Positions 7,673-17,237 of a stretch of DNA of 64,000 bases are shown here, one piece after another. The notes beneath the pieces are model-generated. The model worked only from the letters and a program-made list of their open reading frames with translations. It ran no database searches and was not told the origin of the DNA. The stretch's first letter is position 1. Each line of letters starts with the position of its first letter. Origin of the DNA: Vibrio mytili (lineage in GTDB: Bacteria; Pseudomonadota; Gammaproteobacteria; Enterobacterales; Vibrionaceae); assembly GCF_000830505.1 (NCBI RefSeq), contig NZ_JXOK01000049.1, positions 124,001-188,000 of the forward strand, read 5' to 3'. The position numbers and the translations under genes were made by a program.

Positions 7673-10042
7673 TTACTTGCTTACTTTGCCAAGCTGCAGC
7701 CATGTATCAATTACGGTATCTGGATTGAGCGACACTGAGCTGATGCCCTGTTCCATTAACCATTCGGCTAAATCTTCGTGGTCAGAAGGACCTTGACCAC
7801 AAATACCCACGTATTTGCCAGCCTTGGTTGCCGCGTCAATCGCCATTTGCAGCATAACTTTAACCGCAGGGTTGCGCTCATCAAATAGGTGAGCAACATC
7901 GCCAGAATCACGATCTAGGCCAAGCGTTAGCTGAGTCATATCGTTTGAGCCGATTGAGAAGCCATCGAAGTACTTCAAGAACTCATCAGCAAGTACTGCG
8001 TTTGAAGGCAGCTCGCACATCATGATGACTTTCAGACCTTGGTCGCCACGACGTAAATCGAATTTTGCCAGTAAGTCGATGACCGATGCGGCTTCGCTTG
8101 GCGTACGAACAAATGGGATCATGACTTCAACGTTCTTCAGACCCATCTCATTACGAACGCGTTTGATGGCTTGAGTTTCTAACTCAAAACAGTCTTCAAA
8201 CACTGGTGAAATGTAACGAGACGCACCACGGAAGCCCAACATTGGGTTTTCCTCATGCGGTTCGAATGCTTTTCCGCCAACCAAGTTGCTGTACTCGTTC
8301 GACTTAAAGTCCGACATACGAACGATCACGCGTTTTGGCCAGAATGCCGACGCGATGGTGGCAATGCCTTCAGTTAGCTTGCTGACGTAGAAATCGATTG
8401 GATCGTTGTAGCCACGGATACGCTGCGTGATTTCCGCTTTGAGTTCATCGCTCTGAGCATCAAAGTTCAACAGCGCTTTCGGGTGAATACCGATCATTTT
8501 GTTGATGATGAATTCAAGACGTGCAAGACCAACCCCTTCGTTTGGAATTTGTGCAAAGTCGAAAGCGCGATCCGGGTTGCCCACGTTCATCATGACTTTG
8601 GTCGGTAGTAGAGGCAGTTCTTCTACCGAAGAACGTTTCACTTCGAAATCCAAGTCGCCTTGATAAACGTAACCTGTTTCTCCTTCAGCACACGATACGG
8701 TGACAGTCGTGTTATCGCTCAGCTTGCTGGTAGCATCACCACAACCTACGATTGCTGGGATGCCAAGTTCACGTGCAATGATCGCAGCGTGGCACGTACG
8801 ACCACCACGGTTGGTTACGATCGCAGAGGCTTTCTTCATGACTGGTTCCCAGTCTGGGTCTGTCATGTCAGTCACCAATACGTCACCGTCTTGAACCAAT
8901 GACATTTGGTCCAGAGAATCGACTAAACGTACGGGACCTTTACCAATACGTTGACCGATAGCTCGACCTTCAATTAATACGTCTGCTTTGTTATTGAGCT
9001 CATAACGTTCAATCACGTTCTTCTCGTTTTGAGAACATACTGTTTCTGGACGAGCCTGCACAATGTACAGCTTGCCATCAATACCATCTTTGGCCCACTC
9101 AATATCCATTGGACGTTGGTAGTGCTTCTCGATGATCATCGCTTGTTTTGCCAGCTCTTTGATTTCTTCATCGTTGAGAGAGAACGTATTACGCTCTTCA
9201 TCCGAAGTATCGATGATGTCGACTTGTTTACCGATCTCTTGGTTGGCGGAGTAAATCATTTTGATCTGTTTAGAACCAAAAGTTTTCTTCACTATCGGAT
9301 GAGCACCGGCTTCCAGCATTGGTTTGTGAACGTAAAACTCATCTGGGTTGACGGCACCTTGAACGACCATTTCACCGAGGCCCCAAGATGACGTAATGAA
9401 AACAACTTGATCGAAGCCTGACTCGGTATCTAGCGTAAACATGACGCCCGACGACGCTTTATCAGAGCGGACCATGCGTTGAATACCGGCTGATAGAGAG
9501 ATACCACGGTGGTCAAACCCTTGGTGTACACGGTAAGAGATAGCACGGTCATTAAACAGAGAAGCGTAAACGTGTTTCGTCGCTTCCATTACCGCATCAA
9601 TCCCTTGGACGTTTAGGAAGGTTTCTTGCTGACCAGCAAAAGAGGCGTCTGGTAAGTCCTCTGCGGTAGCAGAAGAACGTACAGCAACTGAAAGTTCCGG
9701 GTTACCTTCAACCAATTCTTGGTAGTTTTCGCGGATTTCTTGTTCGAGATCCGCAGGGAAAGGCGCGTCTAATACCCATTGACGGATTGTAGCGCCTGTC
9801 TTACGCAGAGCGTCCACGTCGTCAACGTCCAGTTCATCGAGTAGTTGGTGAATACGCTCATCCAAACCTTCATAATCAAGGAATTGATTAAACGCATAGG
9901 AGGTTGTCGCAAAACCGTTTGGAACCGAAACGCCAACGTTAGCAAGGTTAGATACCATTTCACCAAGCGAAGCGTTCTTACCGCCGACTTTGTCGACATC
10001 ATTCATGGATAGACCATTGAACCAGAGGGTGTTCTTTTGCAT
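7673..10042 (-). CDS. ppsA: Phosphoenolpyruvate synthase
   Basis: PpsA makes phosphoenolpyruvate from pyruvate, ATP and water, the entry step for gluconeogenesis from C3 substrates. The 789-residue product has the three expected parts: an N-terminal ATP-grasp domain ([10 protein letters not shown], then [20 protein letters not shown]), the central swivelling domain with the phosphorylated His in [15 protein letters not shown], and the C-terminal PEP/pyruvate TIM barrel ending with the catalytic Cys region GICGQGPSD. The ATG at 10042 is chosen because GGAGA lies 7 nt upstream; an ATG at 10060 has no site. It is divergent from its regulator ppsR. Confidence 0.96.
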   Translation of the reverse strand: MQKNTLWFNGLSMNDVDKVGGKNASLGEMVSNLANVGVSVPNGFATTSYAFNQFLDYEGLDERIHQLLDELDVDDVDALRKTGATIRQWVLDAPFPADLEQEIRENYQELVEGNPELSVAVRSSATAEDLPDASFAGQQETFLNVQGIDAVMEATKHVYASLFNDRAISYRVHQGFDHRGISLSAGIQRMVRSDKASSGVMFTLDTESGFDQVVFITSSWGLGEMVVQGAVNPDEFYVHKPMLEAGAHPIVKKTFGSKQIKMIYSANQEIGKQVDIIDTSDEERNTFSLNDEEIKELAKQAMIIEKHYQRPMDIEWAKDGIDGKLYIVQARPETVCSQNEKNVIERYELNNKADVLIEGRAIGQRIGKGPVRLVDSLDQMSLVQDGDVLVTDMTDPDWEPVMKKASAIVTNRGGRTCHAAIIARELGIPAIVGCGDATSKLSDNTTVTVSCAEGETGYVYQGDLDFEVKRSSVEELPLLPTKVMMNVGNPDRAFDFAQIPNEGVGLARLEFIINKMIGIHPKALLNFDAQSDELKAEITQRIRGYNDPIDFYVSKLTEGIATIASAFWPKRVIVRMSDFKSNEYSNLVGGKAFEPHEENPMLGFRGASRYISPVFEDCFELETQAIKRVRNEMGLKNVEVMIPFVRTPSEAASVIDLLAKFDLRRGDQGLKVIMMCELPSNAVLADEFLKYFDGFSIGSNDMTQLTLGLDRDSGDVAHLFDERNPAVKVMLQMAIDAATKAGKYVGICGQGPSDHEDLAEWLMEQGISSVSLNPDTVIDTWLQLGKVSK

Positions 10043-10381
10043 GTCTTTCTCCAGCAACATTGCAGCTTTTGTAGGGGACTTAAAACAACCTAAACACGTA
10101 CCCGCTCGCTATATCGTTATAAAATTCACAGACAGTGTGACAACAGATTGTGTAACCAGAGTAACGAGTTACAGTAACCCATAATTCACTATGTGCGACT
10201 TTTACAGCACAATTTTCGACCAGTCACGTTCCAGGTTGAGTTCAAAGGCAAACGATTACATTCTGGCTAAAAAAATTCGGGGGAATTTTCAAAGCTGTGG
10301 GGAACCTAACTGAAAGCCAAATCAATTTATTAATATTATGTTGTCCATCCTACTCAAATGAATTTTAAATATTAAACAAAA
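10043..10381. promoter_or_regulatory. ppsA-ppsR divergent intergenic region
   Basis: About 340 bp between the divergent ppsA and ppsR starts. It must hold both promoters. I see a short GTAAC-GA-GTTAC inverted repeat near 10160 and AT-rich sequence before ppsR, but no motif strong enough to assign to a regulator. Confidence 0.5.
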
Positions 10382-11215
10382 ATGCAAAAAAATAACCAAA
10401 GTCGTGATGTGTTCTATGTTTCTGATGGAACGGCCATAACATGTGAGACATTGGGCCATGTTGTCCTGGGTCAATTTCCGTTTGTTCCGAGTGAAAAAAC
10501 CTTTCCTTTCGTAGAAACGCCAGACAAAGCGTTGGATGTTATCAAACAAATTGAAACTTCCTATCGCCAAAATGGTGTCAAACCTTTGGTGTTTTTCTCT
10601 ATTGTGGTTCCACAGGTACGGGAAATGCTGCTGGCTACCCCAGCGTTTAGTTATGATGTATTGGAAAGCATCGTGCAAAAAGTGCAAGACGATATTCAGA
10701 TGGCACCAAAACCTAAGTTGCAGCGTTCGCGTAGTGTGGGTAAAGATTCCGATACTTATTTCGACCGTATCGCTGCAATCGAATACACTTTGGCGCATGA
10801 TGACGGCATTACGCTTAAAGGTTTGGAGCAAGCCGATATTATCCTGCTGGGTGTTTCTCGTAGTGGTAAAACGCCAACGAGCTTGTATATGGCGATGCAA
10901 TTTGGTTTGCGCGTTGTGAACTATCCGTTTATTGCAGAAGACGTGAAGATGCTTCGTCTTTTACCAGAATTTGAAATCTATCGGCACAAGTTGTTTGGAT
11001 TAACGATTAACCCAGAACGTTTGACTGAAATTCGTGAGAATCGCTTATCAGGCAGTGATTACGCCAGTCAAGAGCAGTGTAAATTGGAGTTGGATACGGT
11101 TGAAGCGCTGTTCAGAAGGGAAGCAATCCCTTATATCAATACCTCGTCCTTGTCGGTAGAAGAAATTACCACGCGTATATTAGAAAAGGCAGGCATGAAG
11201 CGTCGATTATTTTAA
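10382..11215 (+). CDS. ppsR: PEP synthase regulatory protein (bifunctional kinase/pyrophosphorylase)
   Basis: This DUF299-family enzyme inactivates PpsA by ADP-dependent phosphorylation of a Thr next to the catalytic His, and reactivates it by phosphate-dependent removal. The 277-residue product shows the N-terminal [12 protein letters not shown] motif and the P-loop-like [13 protein letters not shown] near residue 160, both diagnostic. Length is normal. The divergent pairing with ppsA fixes the target as PEP synthase rather than pyruvate phosphate dikinase. No clear Shine-Dalgarno is seen before the ATG, so initiation may be weak, as might suit a regulatory enzyme. Confidence 0.93.
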   Translation: MQKNNQSRDVFYVSDGTAITCETLGHVVLGQFPFVPSEKTFPFVETPDKALDVIKQIETSYRQNGVKPLVFFSIVVPQVREMLLATPAFSYDVLESIVQKVQDDIQMAPKPKLQRSRSVGKDSDTYFDRIAAIEYTLAHDDGITLKGLEQADIILLGVSRSGKTPTSLYMAMQFGLRVVNYPFIAEDVKMLRLLPEFEIYRHKLFGLTINPERLTEIRENRLSGSDYASQEQCKLELDTVEALFRREAIPYINTSSLSVEEITTRILEKAGMKRRLF

Positions 11216-11262
11216 CTGTCTCGACAGCCCAATTTTCTCTACAGAGAAAGGGACACAAAAAA

Positions 11263-11297
11263 AAGCGGCTTTACCCCGGAAAAGATAAAAGCCGCTT
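11263..11297 (-). terminator. Terminator downstream of purA paralogue
   Basis: Stem AAGCGGCTTT / AAAGCCGCTT; read on the minus strand it is followed by eight T residues, so it ends the purA transcript. It also lies just past ppsR on the opposite strand. Confidence 0.85.
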
Positions 11298-11333
11298 GCC
11301 AACTGACGAGTTAACGTCTTATTGCATAATCAC

Positions 11334-12588
11334 TTATCGCATAATCATTTGTTCGCGGCCTGGGCCGACAGAAACCATTTTCACTGGAACGCCCATTAGC
11401 TCTTCAATGCGCAGAACGTATTTCTGCGCAGCTTGCGGTAATTCTTCAAATTGACGACATCCCGTAATATCTTCACTCCAGCTTTCCATTTTTTCGTAGA
11501 TTGGTGCGAGTGAAGCCGTTTGAGGCCAAATTGGGTTTTCACTGTGATCGCCTTCGTAGCCGACACAGATTTTCAGATCTTTTAGGCCAGTCAGACAGTC
11601 AACTTTGGTGAGCGCGATTTCAGTTGCGGCTTGCAGTTCTACGCCGTTCTTCGTTGCTACTGCGTCAAAGTAACCCATGTCACGCGGACGACCTGTGGTT
11701 GCGCCAAACTCACCAGCGAGTTCACGGAAAGCGTCTTGCTCTTCCATCGCTGTGATCAACGTGCCAGTGCCAACTGATGAGCTGAATGCTTTTGCTACTG
11801 CGATAACACGCTCAGGACGAAGTGCTGGTAAACCGCTACCGATACCAGCATACATAGACACAACGTTTGACGAGGTTGTCCACGGGTATTCACCGTAAAC
11901 AAGGTCACGACCCGCGCCTAACTGTGCTTCGAACAACAACGTTTTGTCTTGTGCTTGTAGATCTTTTAGTGGCAAGGTCACGTTACAAATAGAGTCGCGC
12001 CAAGGTTCAGACACTTCTAACAGCCAGTCAGCGAGTTCTTGGGCTGTTTGTTCGAATTCGAACGTAGGGTAGAGCGCGCGAAGTTGTGGCAGTTTCCAAT
12101 CCATCATGAATTGAAGACGTTCAACCAACACTTCAGGTTGTTGTAGCCAACCGACAAGGATGCCTTTTTTCATCACACGGTCACCGTATGCAGGTGCAAT
12201 ACCTTGACGAGTAGAACCGTATGCTTTGTCGCCTAAGCGTTGTTCTTCTAGTGTGTCTTCTAGTGAGTGAAGAGGAAGACACAGGGTAGCGCGATCTGAG
12301 ATACGCATATTTACGCTCACGCCCGCTTCTTGGACTTCTGCGATTTCCTGAGATAGCAGGGCAGGCTAATCACCATGCCTGGACCTAAAACAGCAATACA
12401 ATCTGGGTTAAATACGCCGCTAGGGAGTTGGTGCAGTTTGAACGTGCCTAGGTCATTCACCACGGTGTGACCCGCGTTGTTTCCACCTTGGAAACGAATG
12501 CTTGCAGAAGCTTGCTCTGCCAAAAAGTCTACGATTCGGCCTTTGCTTCATCACCCCAGTTTGCACCTACAACAACAATTGACGACAT
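11334..12588 (-). pseudogene. purA: Adenylosuccinate synthetase paralogue, broken by two 1-bp deletions
   Basis: The product would convert IMP, aspartate and GTP to adenylosuccinate. Three reading-frame pieces join into one PurA of about 418 residues: MSSIVVVGANWGDE from a good start (GGAGGG before ATG 12588), then FQGGNNAGHTVVND, then RISDRATL to the end. The first frame change lies near 12546, where the P-loop GGC codon has lost a G; the second near 12365, where a GGG run on the plus strand is GG. Restoring one base at each site gives GDEGKGRIVDF and VISPALL, both expected for PurA. Several Vibrio carry a second purA, which this resembles. Either a recent pseudogene or, more likely, sequencing error. 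Confidence 0.85.
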
Positions 12589-12697
12589 AATTTACCCTCC
12601 AAAAACTGATGCAAAAATCTTAAGGTGTTCGCCATGATAAGAGAAATTAATTATACTGATTAAGTTGATAAGGTTTTCATATGAGGAGTGGCAAAAC

Positions 12698-13564
12698 ATG
12701 TTGGATCTTAATTGGCTACGCACTTTTGTCACCCTAGCTGAGGTGAAGCACTTTGGTAAAACCGCAACAGAGCTGCATATGACTCAGCCTAATGTAAGTC
12801 TTCATATCAAGCAGTTAGAGCAGGCGACTCGCACTAAACTGATTGAGCGCAACCCGGTACAATTGACTCAGGCAGGAAAACGACTGCTGTACACTGCGCA
12901 AGATATGCTGAATGAACTACAAATTTGTCAGTCTGATATAAACGCAATCAATGATCTGACTCAGGGGACACTGTCTATTGCAGCCAGTGACATTGTTTCG
13001 CGCTTGTTACTGATTAAGCCCTTCCAGAAGTTTAAGAATGAGTACCCTGGGATTGATTTAGCCTTGTTTAATACCACGTCTTATCAGGCGGTTGACTTGG
13101 TAAAAAGCGCTCGCGCAGATATCGGGTTTGTGATCGCGCAGAAAGAAAGCCAGCCATTGCACTTTACACCCCTCACGCAGATCCATTGGTGTGCCTTTGG
13201 CGACAATATTTTTGAGTGGCAGGAAAACAAACAGGAAAACCAGACCTTAATTTTGTTAGGTCATGACACGCGCACTCGAGAGTTGATTGACGCGTCCTTA
13301 CCTGAGTTAGGTCTGCCGAAGCATCGAGTCATGGAAGTGGGAAGTGTGGAAGCTCAGATAGATTGGGCGGAAGCCGGGTTCGGTACTGCGATCGTTCCAG
13401 ACTTTTCTCTCGACCCGAGACTTAAACTATCGCGAGTGCTCACACCGTTGCCAAGCTTTCCTAACACAGATTTTGGCTATATTGTTCGCCAGAATCAGGT
13501 GCTCTCCAAAGCGGCCAAACAGTTGTTGCTTTGGGTAGGAGAGAATGTCTCGGAAGTCAGCTAG
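12698..13564 (+). CDS. LysR-family transcriptional regulator (HdfR-like)
   Basis: A 288-residue LysR regulator. The winged helix-turn-helix is at residues 1-60 (LNWLRTFVTLAEVKHFGKTATELHMTQ), followed by the linker helix and a periplasmic-binding-protein-like effector domain from about residue 90. HFGKTA and the MTQPNVSLHIKQLE recognition helix recall HdfR. The start at 12698 has AGGAG 9 nt upstream. It is divergent from the broken purA, with about 110 bp between them, so regulation of that gene is possible but unproven. Confidence 0.88.
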   Translation: MLDLNWLRTFVTLAEVKHFGKTATELHMTQPNVSLHIKQLEQATRTKLIERNPVQLTQAGKRLLYTAQDMLNELQICQSDINAINDLTQGTLSIAASDIVSRLLLIKPFQKFKNEYPGIDLALFNTTSYQAVDLVKSARADIGFVIAQKESQPLHFTPLTQIHWCAFGDNIFEWQENKQENQTLILLGHDTRTRELIDASLPELGLPKHRVMEVGSVEAQIDWAEAGFGTAIVPDFSLDPRLKLSRVLTPLPSFPNTDFGYIVRQNQVLSKAAKQLLLWVGENVSEVS

Positions 13565-13607
13565 GCGTACTGATTGTTTGGGAATATCTATTGTTTAGAA
13601 ATGGCCG

Positions 13608-14540
13608 TTAGTTAGGAATATCGGCGGTTATCTGGGCACTCTGTTCAGATAACCAAGTCGCAAACTTGCCGACCATCGTATTGTCTTCATGTTTGGGGAG
13701 TAGCAAATGATAGCTGTTACCTGACGCGACATAACTGTCGAAAGGTCGAACTAATCGTTTGAGTTTTAAGTCTTGTGCGGCGAGGGTGATGTCGCCGATT
13801 GCGATGCCAAACCCTTGCTCAGCGGCATTGACGGCTTGGTCTAATGTAGCAAAAGTTTGATTCCCCCTGCCTTGGATATTGTGATGACCGCGAGCTGCCA
13901 ACCACATCGACCAGTCCGATTGTTCGGTGTTCGCATGTAACCAAGTACAACGCTTAAGAATTGCAATCTCATCTAACCCTTCTTGCTGGGCTTTCTTCGT
14001 CATGTTTTCCCACCATTGCGGTGCGCAAACTGGCGCAAGCACTTCATCAAACAGCACGACTTGGTCCATTTTTCTGCTTCGAATGGGCTTGCCGTAGGTA
14101 ATGAGCAGATCGAAGCTGTCGAAATTAGGAATCACTTGGTGTTTGGTGGTCGACGTTAATTCAATGTTTACATCGGGATACGCTTGCTGAAAGTTAGCAA
14201 TATGGGTGAGTAACCATGAAGTGATACAACTTGGGGCGCTGAGTTTGATTCGGTTCGCGCTATCGATAACTTCACGAATCGAGGCTTGTAAGCGTTGAAT
14301 AATATCTTCAGCTAGTGGAATAAACTTTTCGCCTTCTGGGGTGAGAGCTAGGCCTCGGGCTTGACGATAAAATAGAGTCACACCCATCAAGCTTTCAATC
14401 GACTGGATTTGTCTACTGATGGCGCCCTGAGTCATATTGAGGGCTTCGGCAGCATGCGTGAAATTCAAGTGTTGTGCCGTGGCTAAGAAGGCTTGCAGAT
14501 TTTTTGTGGAAGGAAGTCTCGTGTTCATGTTCATACCCAT
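13608..14540 (-). CDS. LysR-family transcriptional regulator (GcvA-like)
   Basis: A regulator of about 310 residues with an N-terminal LysR helix-turn-helix (NLQAFLATAQHLNFTHAAEALNMTQGAISRQIQSIE) and a C-terminal effector domain. Three in-frame ATGs at 14540, 14534 and 14528 are possible and none has a clear ribosome site; the first overlaps a perfect palindrome. It is divergent from the HisC-like aminotransferase and the ArgT-like binding protein, which makes these its likely targets. Confidence 0.87.
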   Translation of the reverse strand: MGMNMNTRLPSTKNLQAFLATAQHLNFTHAAEALNMTQGAISRQIQSIESLMGVTLFYRQARGLALTPEGEKFIPLAEDIIQRLQASIREVIDSANRIKLSAPSCITSWLLTHIANFQQAYPDVNIELTSTTKHQVIPNFDSFDLLITYGKPIRSRKMDQVVLFDEVLAPVCAPQWWENMTKKAQQEGLDEIAILKRCTWLHANTEQSDWSMWLAARGHHNIQGRGNQTFATLDQAVNAAEQGFGIAIGDITLAAQDLKLKRLVRPFDSYVASGNSYHLLLPKHEDNTMVGKFATWLSEQSAQITADIPN

Positions 14541-14555
14541 GCATTTTTTGCATGG
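14537..14555. promoter_or_regulatory. Perfect inverted repeat at the LysR start
   Basis: CCATGCA, five T, TGCATGG: two perfect 7-bp arms. It covers the first possible start codon of the LysR gene, so it may be an autoregulatory operator or an RNA hairpin at the translation start. Purely sequence-based. Confidence 0.4.
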
Positions 14556-14679
14556 CTAGTATGCCTTTATTTCGATTTAATCCAAAGTGCTTTTTGACTA
14601 CTTTATTACTCAAAGAGATATTTAATTTACATTAGTCGTAATGTAATGACTATTTATTCAGTAAGAGGTTGTGGTTATT

Positions 14680-15768
14680 ATGTCATTAGCTGAGAAGCTT
14701 GCTCCTGAGAACATAAAAAAATTAATACCATATCAGTCCGCAAGACGTATTGGTGGCACGGGACATTTATGGCTTAACGCGAACGAACTCGAAGAGCCTT
14801 TATTGTTTAAACCTCATCAGTCGCCATTGAATCGCTATCCCGACTTTATGCCTCATGATATTGCCTCGGCTTATCAGGCTTACTGTCAAACGCGACAGCC
14901 CACGTTGGCGGTGCGTGGTGCCGATGAAGCGATAGATTTACTTGTGCGTACGTTTTGCCAGCCGGGTAACGACGGCATCGTGACGTGCAGCCCGACTTAT
15001 GCGATGTATGAGTTTTGCGCCGAGTCATTAGCCGTTGAAGTCATCGATTGCCCATTGCTTTTACCCGACTTTGAGCTCGACGTGGATAGTGTGGTTAAAG
15101 CCGCTGAACAAGCGAGTATTGTGTTTTTATGTTCGCCAAACAACCCAACTGGCCAGTTGTTGAGTCGTGAAAAGGTGATAGCAGTGCTGGAACAAACCCA
15201 GCAGAGTGCGCTTGTGGTTGTCGATGAGGCGTACATTGAGTTTGAGCTGAGCCAAAGCATCGTTGATCTGGTTGAGCAATATCCAAACTTAGTCGTCATA
15301 CGTACTTTGTCGAAGGCATTTGGTCTTGCGGCGGTACGATGCGGTTTCATTATCGCTCAACAACCAGTGATGGATTTTGTCAGTAAATTGATACCACCTT
15401 ATCCAATGCCAGACAGCTCTGCAGAAATCGTTCTGCAAGCTTTAAGTCCAGAGGGGCTGGAGAAGGTAGCGAGCCACACCGCCACCTTAATTGAATCTCG
15501 CCAACGCTTTGTTGAGAGAATTCAACATCTTGAATGGATAGATACCATTTATCCTTCGGATACTAACTTTGTGTTAATTCGTACTCTGCCGGACGTTGAT
15601 CTTTTTGAATATTTACGTCAACAAGGCATCGTAACACGTAATCAAACCCATGAACCAAGCTTGCAAAACTGTGTCAGAATTACGATTGGCACTGAACGAA
15701 GTATGCAAGAGGTGGCCCATGCAATTTGTCGTTACACCTGCGAACTGACACCATCTACTGAACAATAA
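14680..15768 (+). CDS. HisC-like PLP-dependent aminotransferase
   Basis: A class I/II aminotransferase of 362 residues related to histidinol-phosphate aminotransferase: LNANELEEP near the N-terminus, the CSPNNPTGQ cofactor loop, VVDEAYIEF, and the PLP lysine in TLSKAFGLAAVRCG. It stands outside any histidine operon and is linked by 14 bp to an ArgT-like binding protein, under a divergent LysR gene. A role in catabolism or salvage of a basic or aromatic amino acid is therefore more likely than histidine synthesis. ATG 14680 is preferred over GTG 14671, because AAGAGG lies 11 nt before it but only 2 nt before the GTG. Confidence 0.85.
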   Translation: MSLAEKLAPENIKKLIPYQSARRIGGTGHLWLNANELEEPLLFKPHQSPLNRYPDFMPHDIASAYQAYCQTRQPTLAVRGADEAIDLLVRTFCQPGNDGIVTCSPTYAMYEFCAESLAVEVIDCPLLLPDFELDVDSVVKAAEQASIVFLCSPNNPTGQLLSREKVIAVLEQTQQSALVVVDEAYIEFELSQSIVDLVEQYPNLVVIRTLSKAFGLAAVRCGFIIAQQPVMDFVSKLIPPYPMPDSSAEIVLQALSPEGLEKVASHTATLIESRQRFVERIQHLEWIDTIYPSDTNFVLIRTLPDVDLFEYLRQQGIVTRNQTHEPSLQNCVRITIGTERSMQEVAHAICRYTCELTPSTEQ

Positions 15769-15782
15769 TAGGGACATCACAC

Positions 15783-16556
15783 ATGAACAAACTGCTTAGC
15801 GTTTTCGCTTGTACCGCTGCACTTCTTTCTACGCCTTTGATGGCAAAAGAAGTGCGTTTAGCTTCTGATTTTACGTATCCGCCATTTAACTATAAAGATG
15901 CGAGCGGGACTCCGGTTGGCTTTGATATTGAAATTGCTGACGCACTTTGTAAAGAAGCAAAGTTAGACTGCACTTGGGTATCACAAGGTTGGGATTCCCT
16001 GATCCCGAGTTTGCTTGCGCGTAAATCCGACGTGATCATGGCTTCTATGCGAATTACGGAAGACCGTAAAAAGCGTGTGTTGTTTACTGATAAATACTAC
16101 CAAACACCAGCACGATTTGTGGCGAAAGCAGACAGCGGTATTGAAATCACCAAAGAGGGCTTGAAAGACAAAGTCATCGGAGTGCAAACCGGTACGATTC
16201 ATGACATGTACGTGACGGACAAGTTCGGCTCAGTTGCCACTATCAAGCGTTATTCTGGTCAGGATGAAGTCTATCTTGATATGGCGAATGGTCGTTTGGA
16301 TGTCACGTTTGGCAACTCGGATCAACTTGCACTGGCATTCTTGGACAAAGAGGTGGGTCAGGGCTTTGATTTTGTTGGTGCAGCAGTCACAGATAAGGCC
16401 TACATCGGTGAAGGTACAGCGCTAGCACTACGCAAAACAGATAAAGAATTAGCGGAGAAGTTTAATCAAGCGATTAAAGCGATTCGTTCTAATGGCACCT
16501 ACGATAAGATCGCAGCGAAGTACTTCTCTTTTGATATTTATGGTGAAGAGTTGTAA
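15783..16556 (+). CDS. Basic amino acid ABC transporter binding protein (ArgT/HisJ-like), orphan
   Basis: A 257-residue family 3 binding protein. The signal peptide probably ends at LMA|KE around residue 21. The mature part begins VRLASDFTYPPFNYKD and has PVGFDIEIADALC, CTWVSQGWDSLIPSLLARKSDVIMASM and RKKRVLFTDKYYQTP, all typical of the lysine/arginine/ornithine and histidine binding proteins. No permease or ATPase gene is adjacent, so it must use components encoded elsewhere or act as a sensor. It is co-transcribed with the HisC-like aminotransferase and ends at a terminator. Confidence 0.88.
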   Translation: MNKLLSVFACTAALLSTPLMAKEVRLASDFTYPPFNYKDASGTPVGFDIEIADALCKEAKLDCTWVSQGWDSLIPSLLARKSDVIMASMRITEDRKKRVLFTDKYYQTPARFVAKADSGIEITKEGLKDKVIGVQTGTIHDMYVTDKFGSVATIKRYSGQDEVYLDMANGRLDVTFGNSDQLALAFLDKEVGQGFDFVGAAVTDKAYIGEGTALALRKTDKELAEKFNQAIKAIRSNGTYDKIAAKYFSFDIYGEEL

Positions 16557-16595
16557 ATACTTACTATCACTGCTTACCTAAGAGATGAATTGAAC

Positions 16596-16629
16596 AAGCC
16601 TATCTTGCTTAGCAAGGTAGGCTTTTTTT
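16596..16629 (+). terminator. Terminator of the hisC-like/argT-like operon
   Basis: A 13-bp stem AAGCCTATCTTGC / GCAAGGTAGGCTT with one G-T wobble, followed by TTTTTTT on the plus strand. Confidence 0.9.
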
Positions 16630-16734
16630 GCGTCGTTTTTACTCGTATTGATATTACGAAATCGGCTCAACTGATGAAAAATCGAAACGCAGCGTCTAAA
16701 ATGGTTCACCATGTTTGTTGGTAGTAAGCCTTCT

Positions 16735-17127
16735 ATGAGTTTAAATACACTAACTATCCCATTGCCTTCGTTGATCCACCGTATTGGTGGGGAACACGCC
16801 AAGCGAGCGAAAGTCATTGCGGTGGAGAAAGGGTGTGAGTTGAAGCGAATTCGGCGATCCAGAAACTGGCAAATTTCTGGTGAAGCTCTGAATTTGAAGA
16901 GGGTGCTTGATCACCTCAGCGTGGAAGAGTCAGAAGCGTTCGGATTTATGATCAGTAAACTGGAAGTTGGCTTGTCAGCGCACCAAGACAAACTGGAACC
17001 GCTAGAAGAAAAACTGGTGCGTTTAGTATTGCAGAACTCGAATATTACCCTGGCTGAGTTAATGGCTGAGACCAATTGTACGATTGCTCAAGCTCGTAGC
17101 GCGCGTTTTGAAGCAGAATTGCTCTAG
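16735..17127 (+). CDS. Small conserved Vibrio protein (RRF_GI-like, unknown function)
   Basis: A 130-residue basic protein with the N-terminal block IPLPSLIHRIGGEHAKRAK and LKRIRRSRNWQISGEA. From memory this fits a small Vibrionaceae family that databases label ribosome recycling factor (RRF_GI), although it lacks the length and three-helix bundle of true RRF, so the name should not be taken as function. The C-terminal half looks like a small helical domain (LAELMAETNCTIAQARSARFEAE), possibly nucleic-acid binding. Start at 16735 (MSLNTL) is favoured over 16711 on family grounds; no clear ribosome site is seen. Confidence 0.65.
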   Translation: MSLNTLTIPLPSLIHRIGGEHAKRAKVIAVEKGCELKRIRRSRNWQISGEALNLKRVLDHLSVEESEAFGFMISKLEVGLSAHQDKLEPLEEKLVRLVLQNSNITLAELMAETNCTIAQARSARFEAELL

Positions 17128-17237
17128 TTCTCGAGGCGTTTGCAAATCCATGCCTTATAAATAAACGCACGACTCCAAATGATGAGTTCATCACCGGAGT
17201 CGCGGTCAAAATATTTTTCTACGTCACTTTACACAGC

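Noticed and set aside
10322..10900. 192-codon open frame on the minus strand opposite ppsR
   Set aside because: It is the antisense shadow of a well-conserved gene, starts inside it, and its product has no family features.
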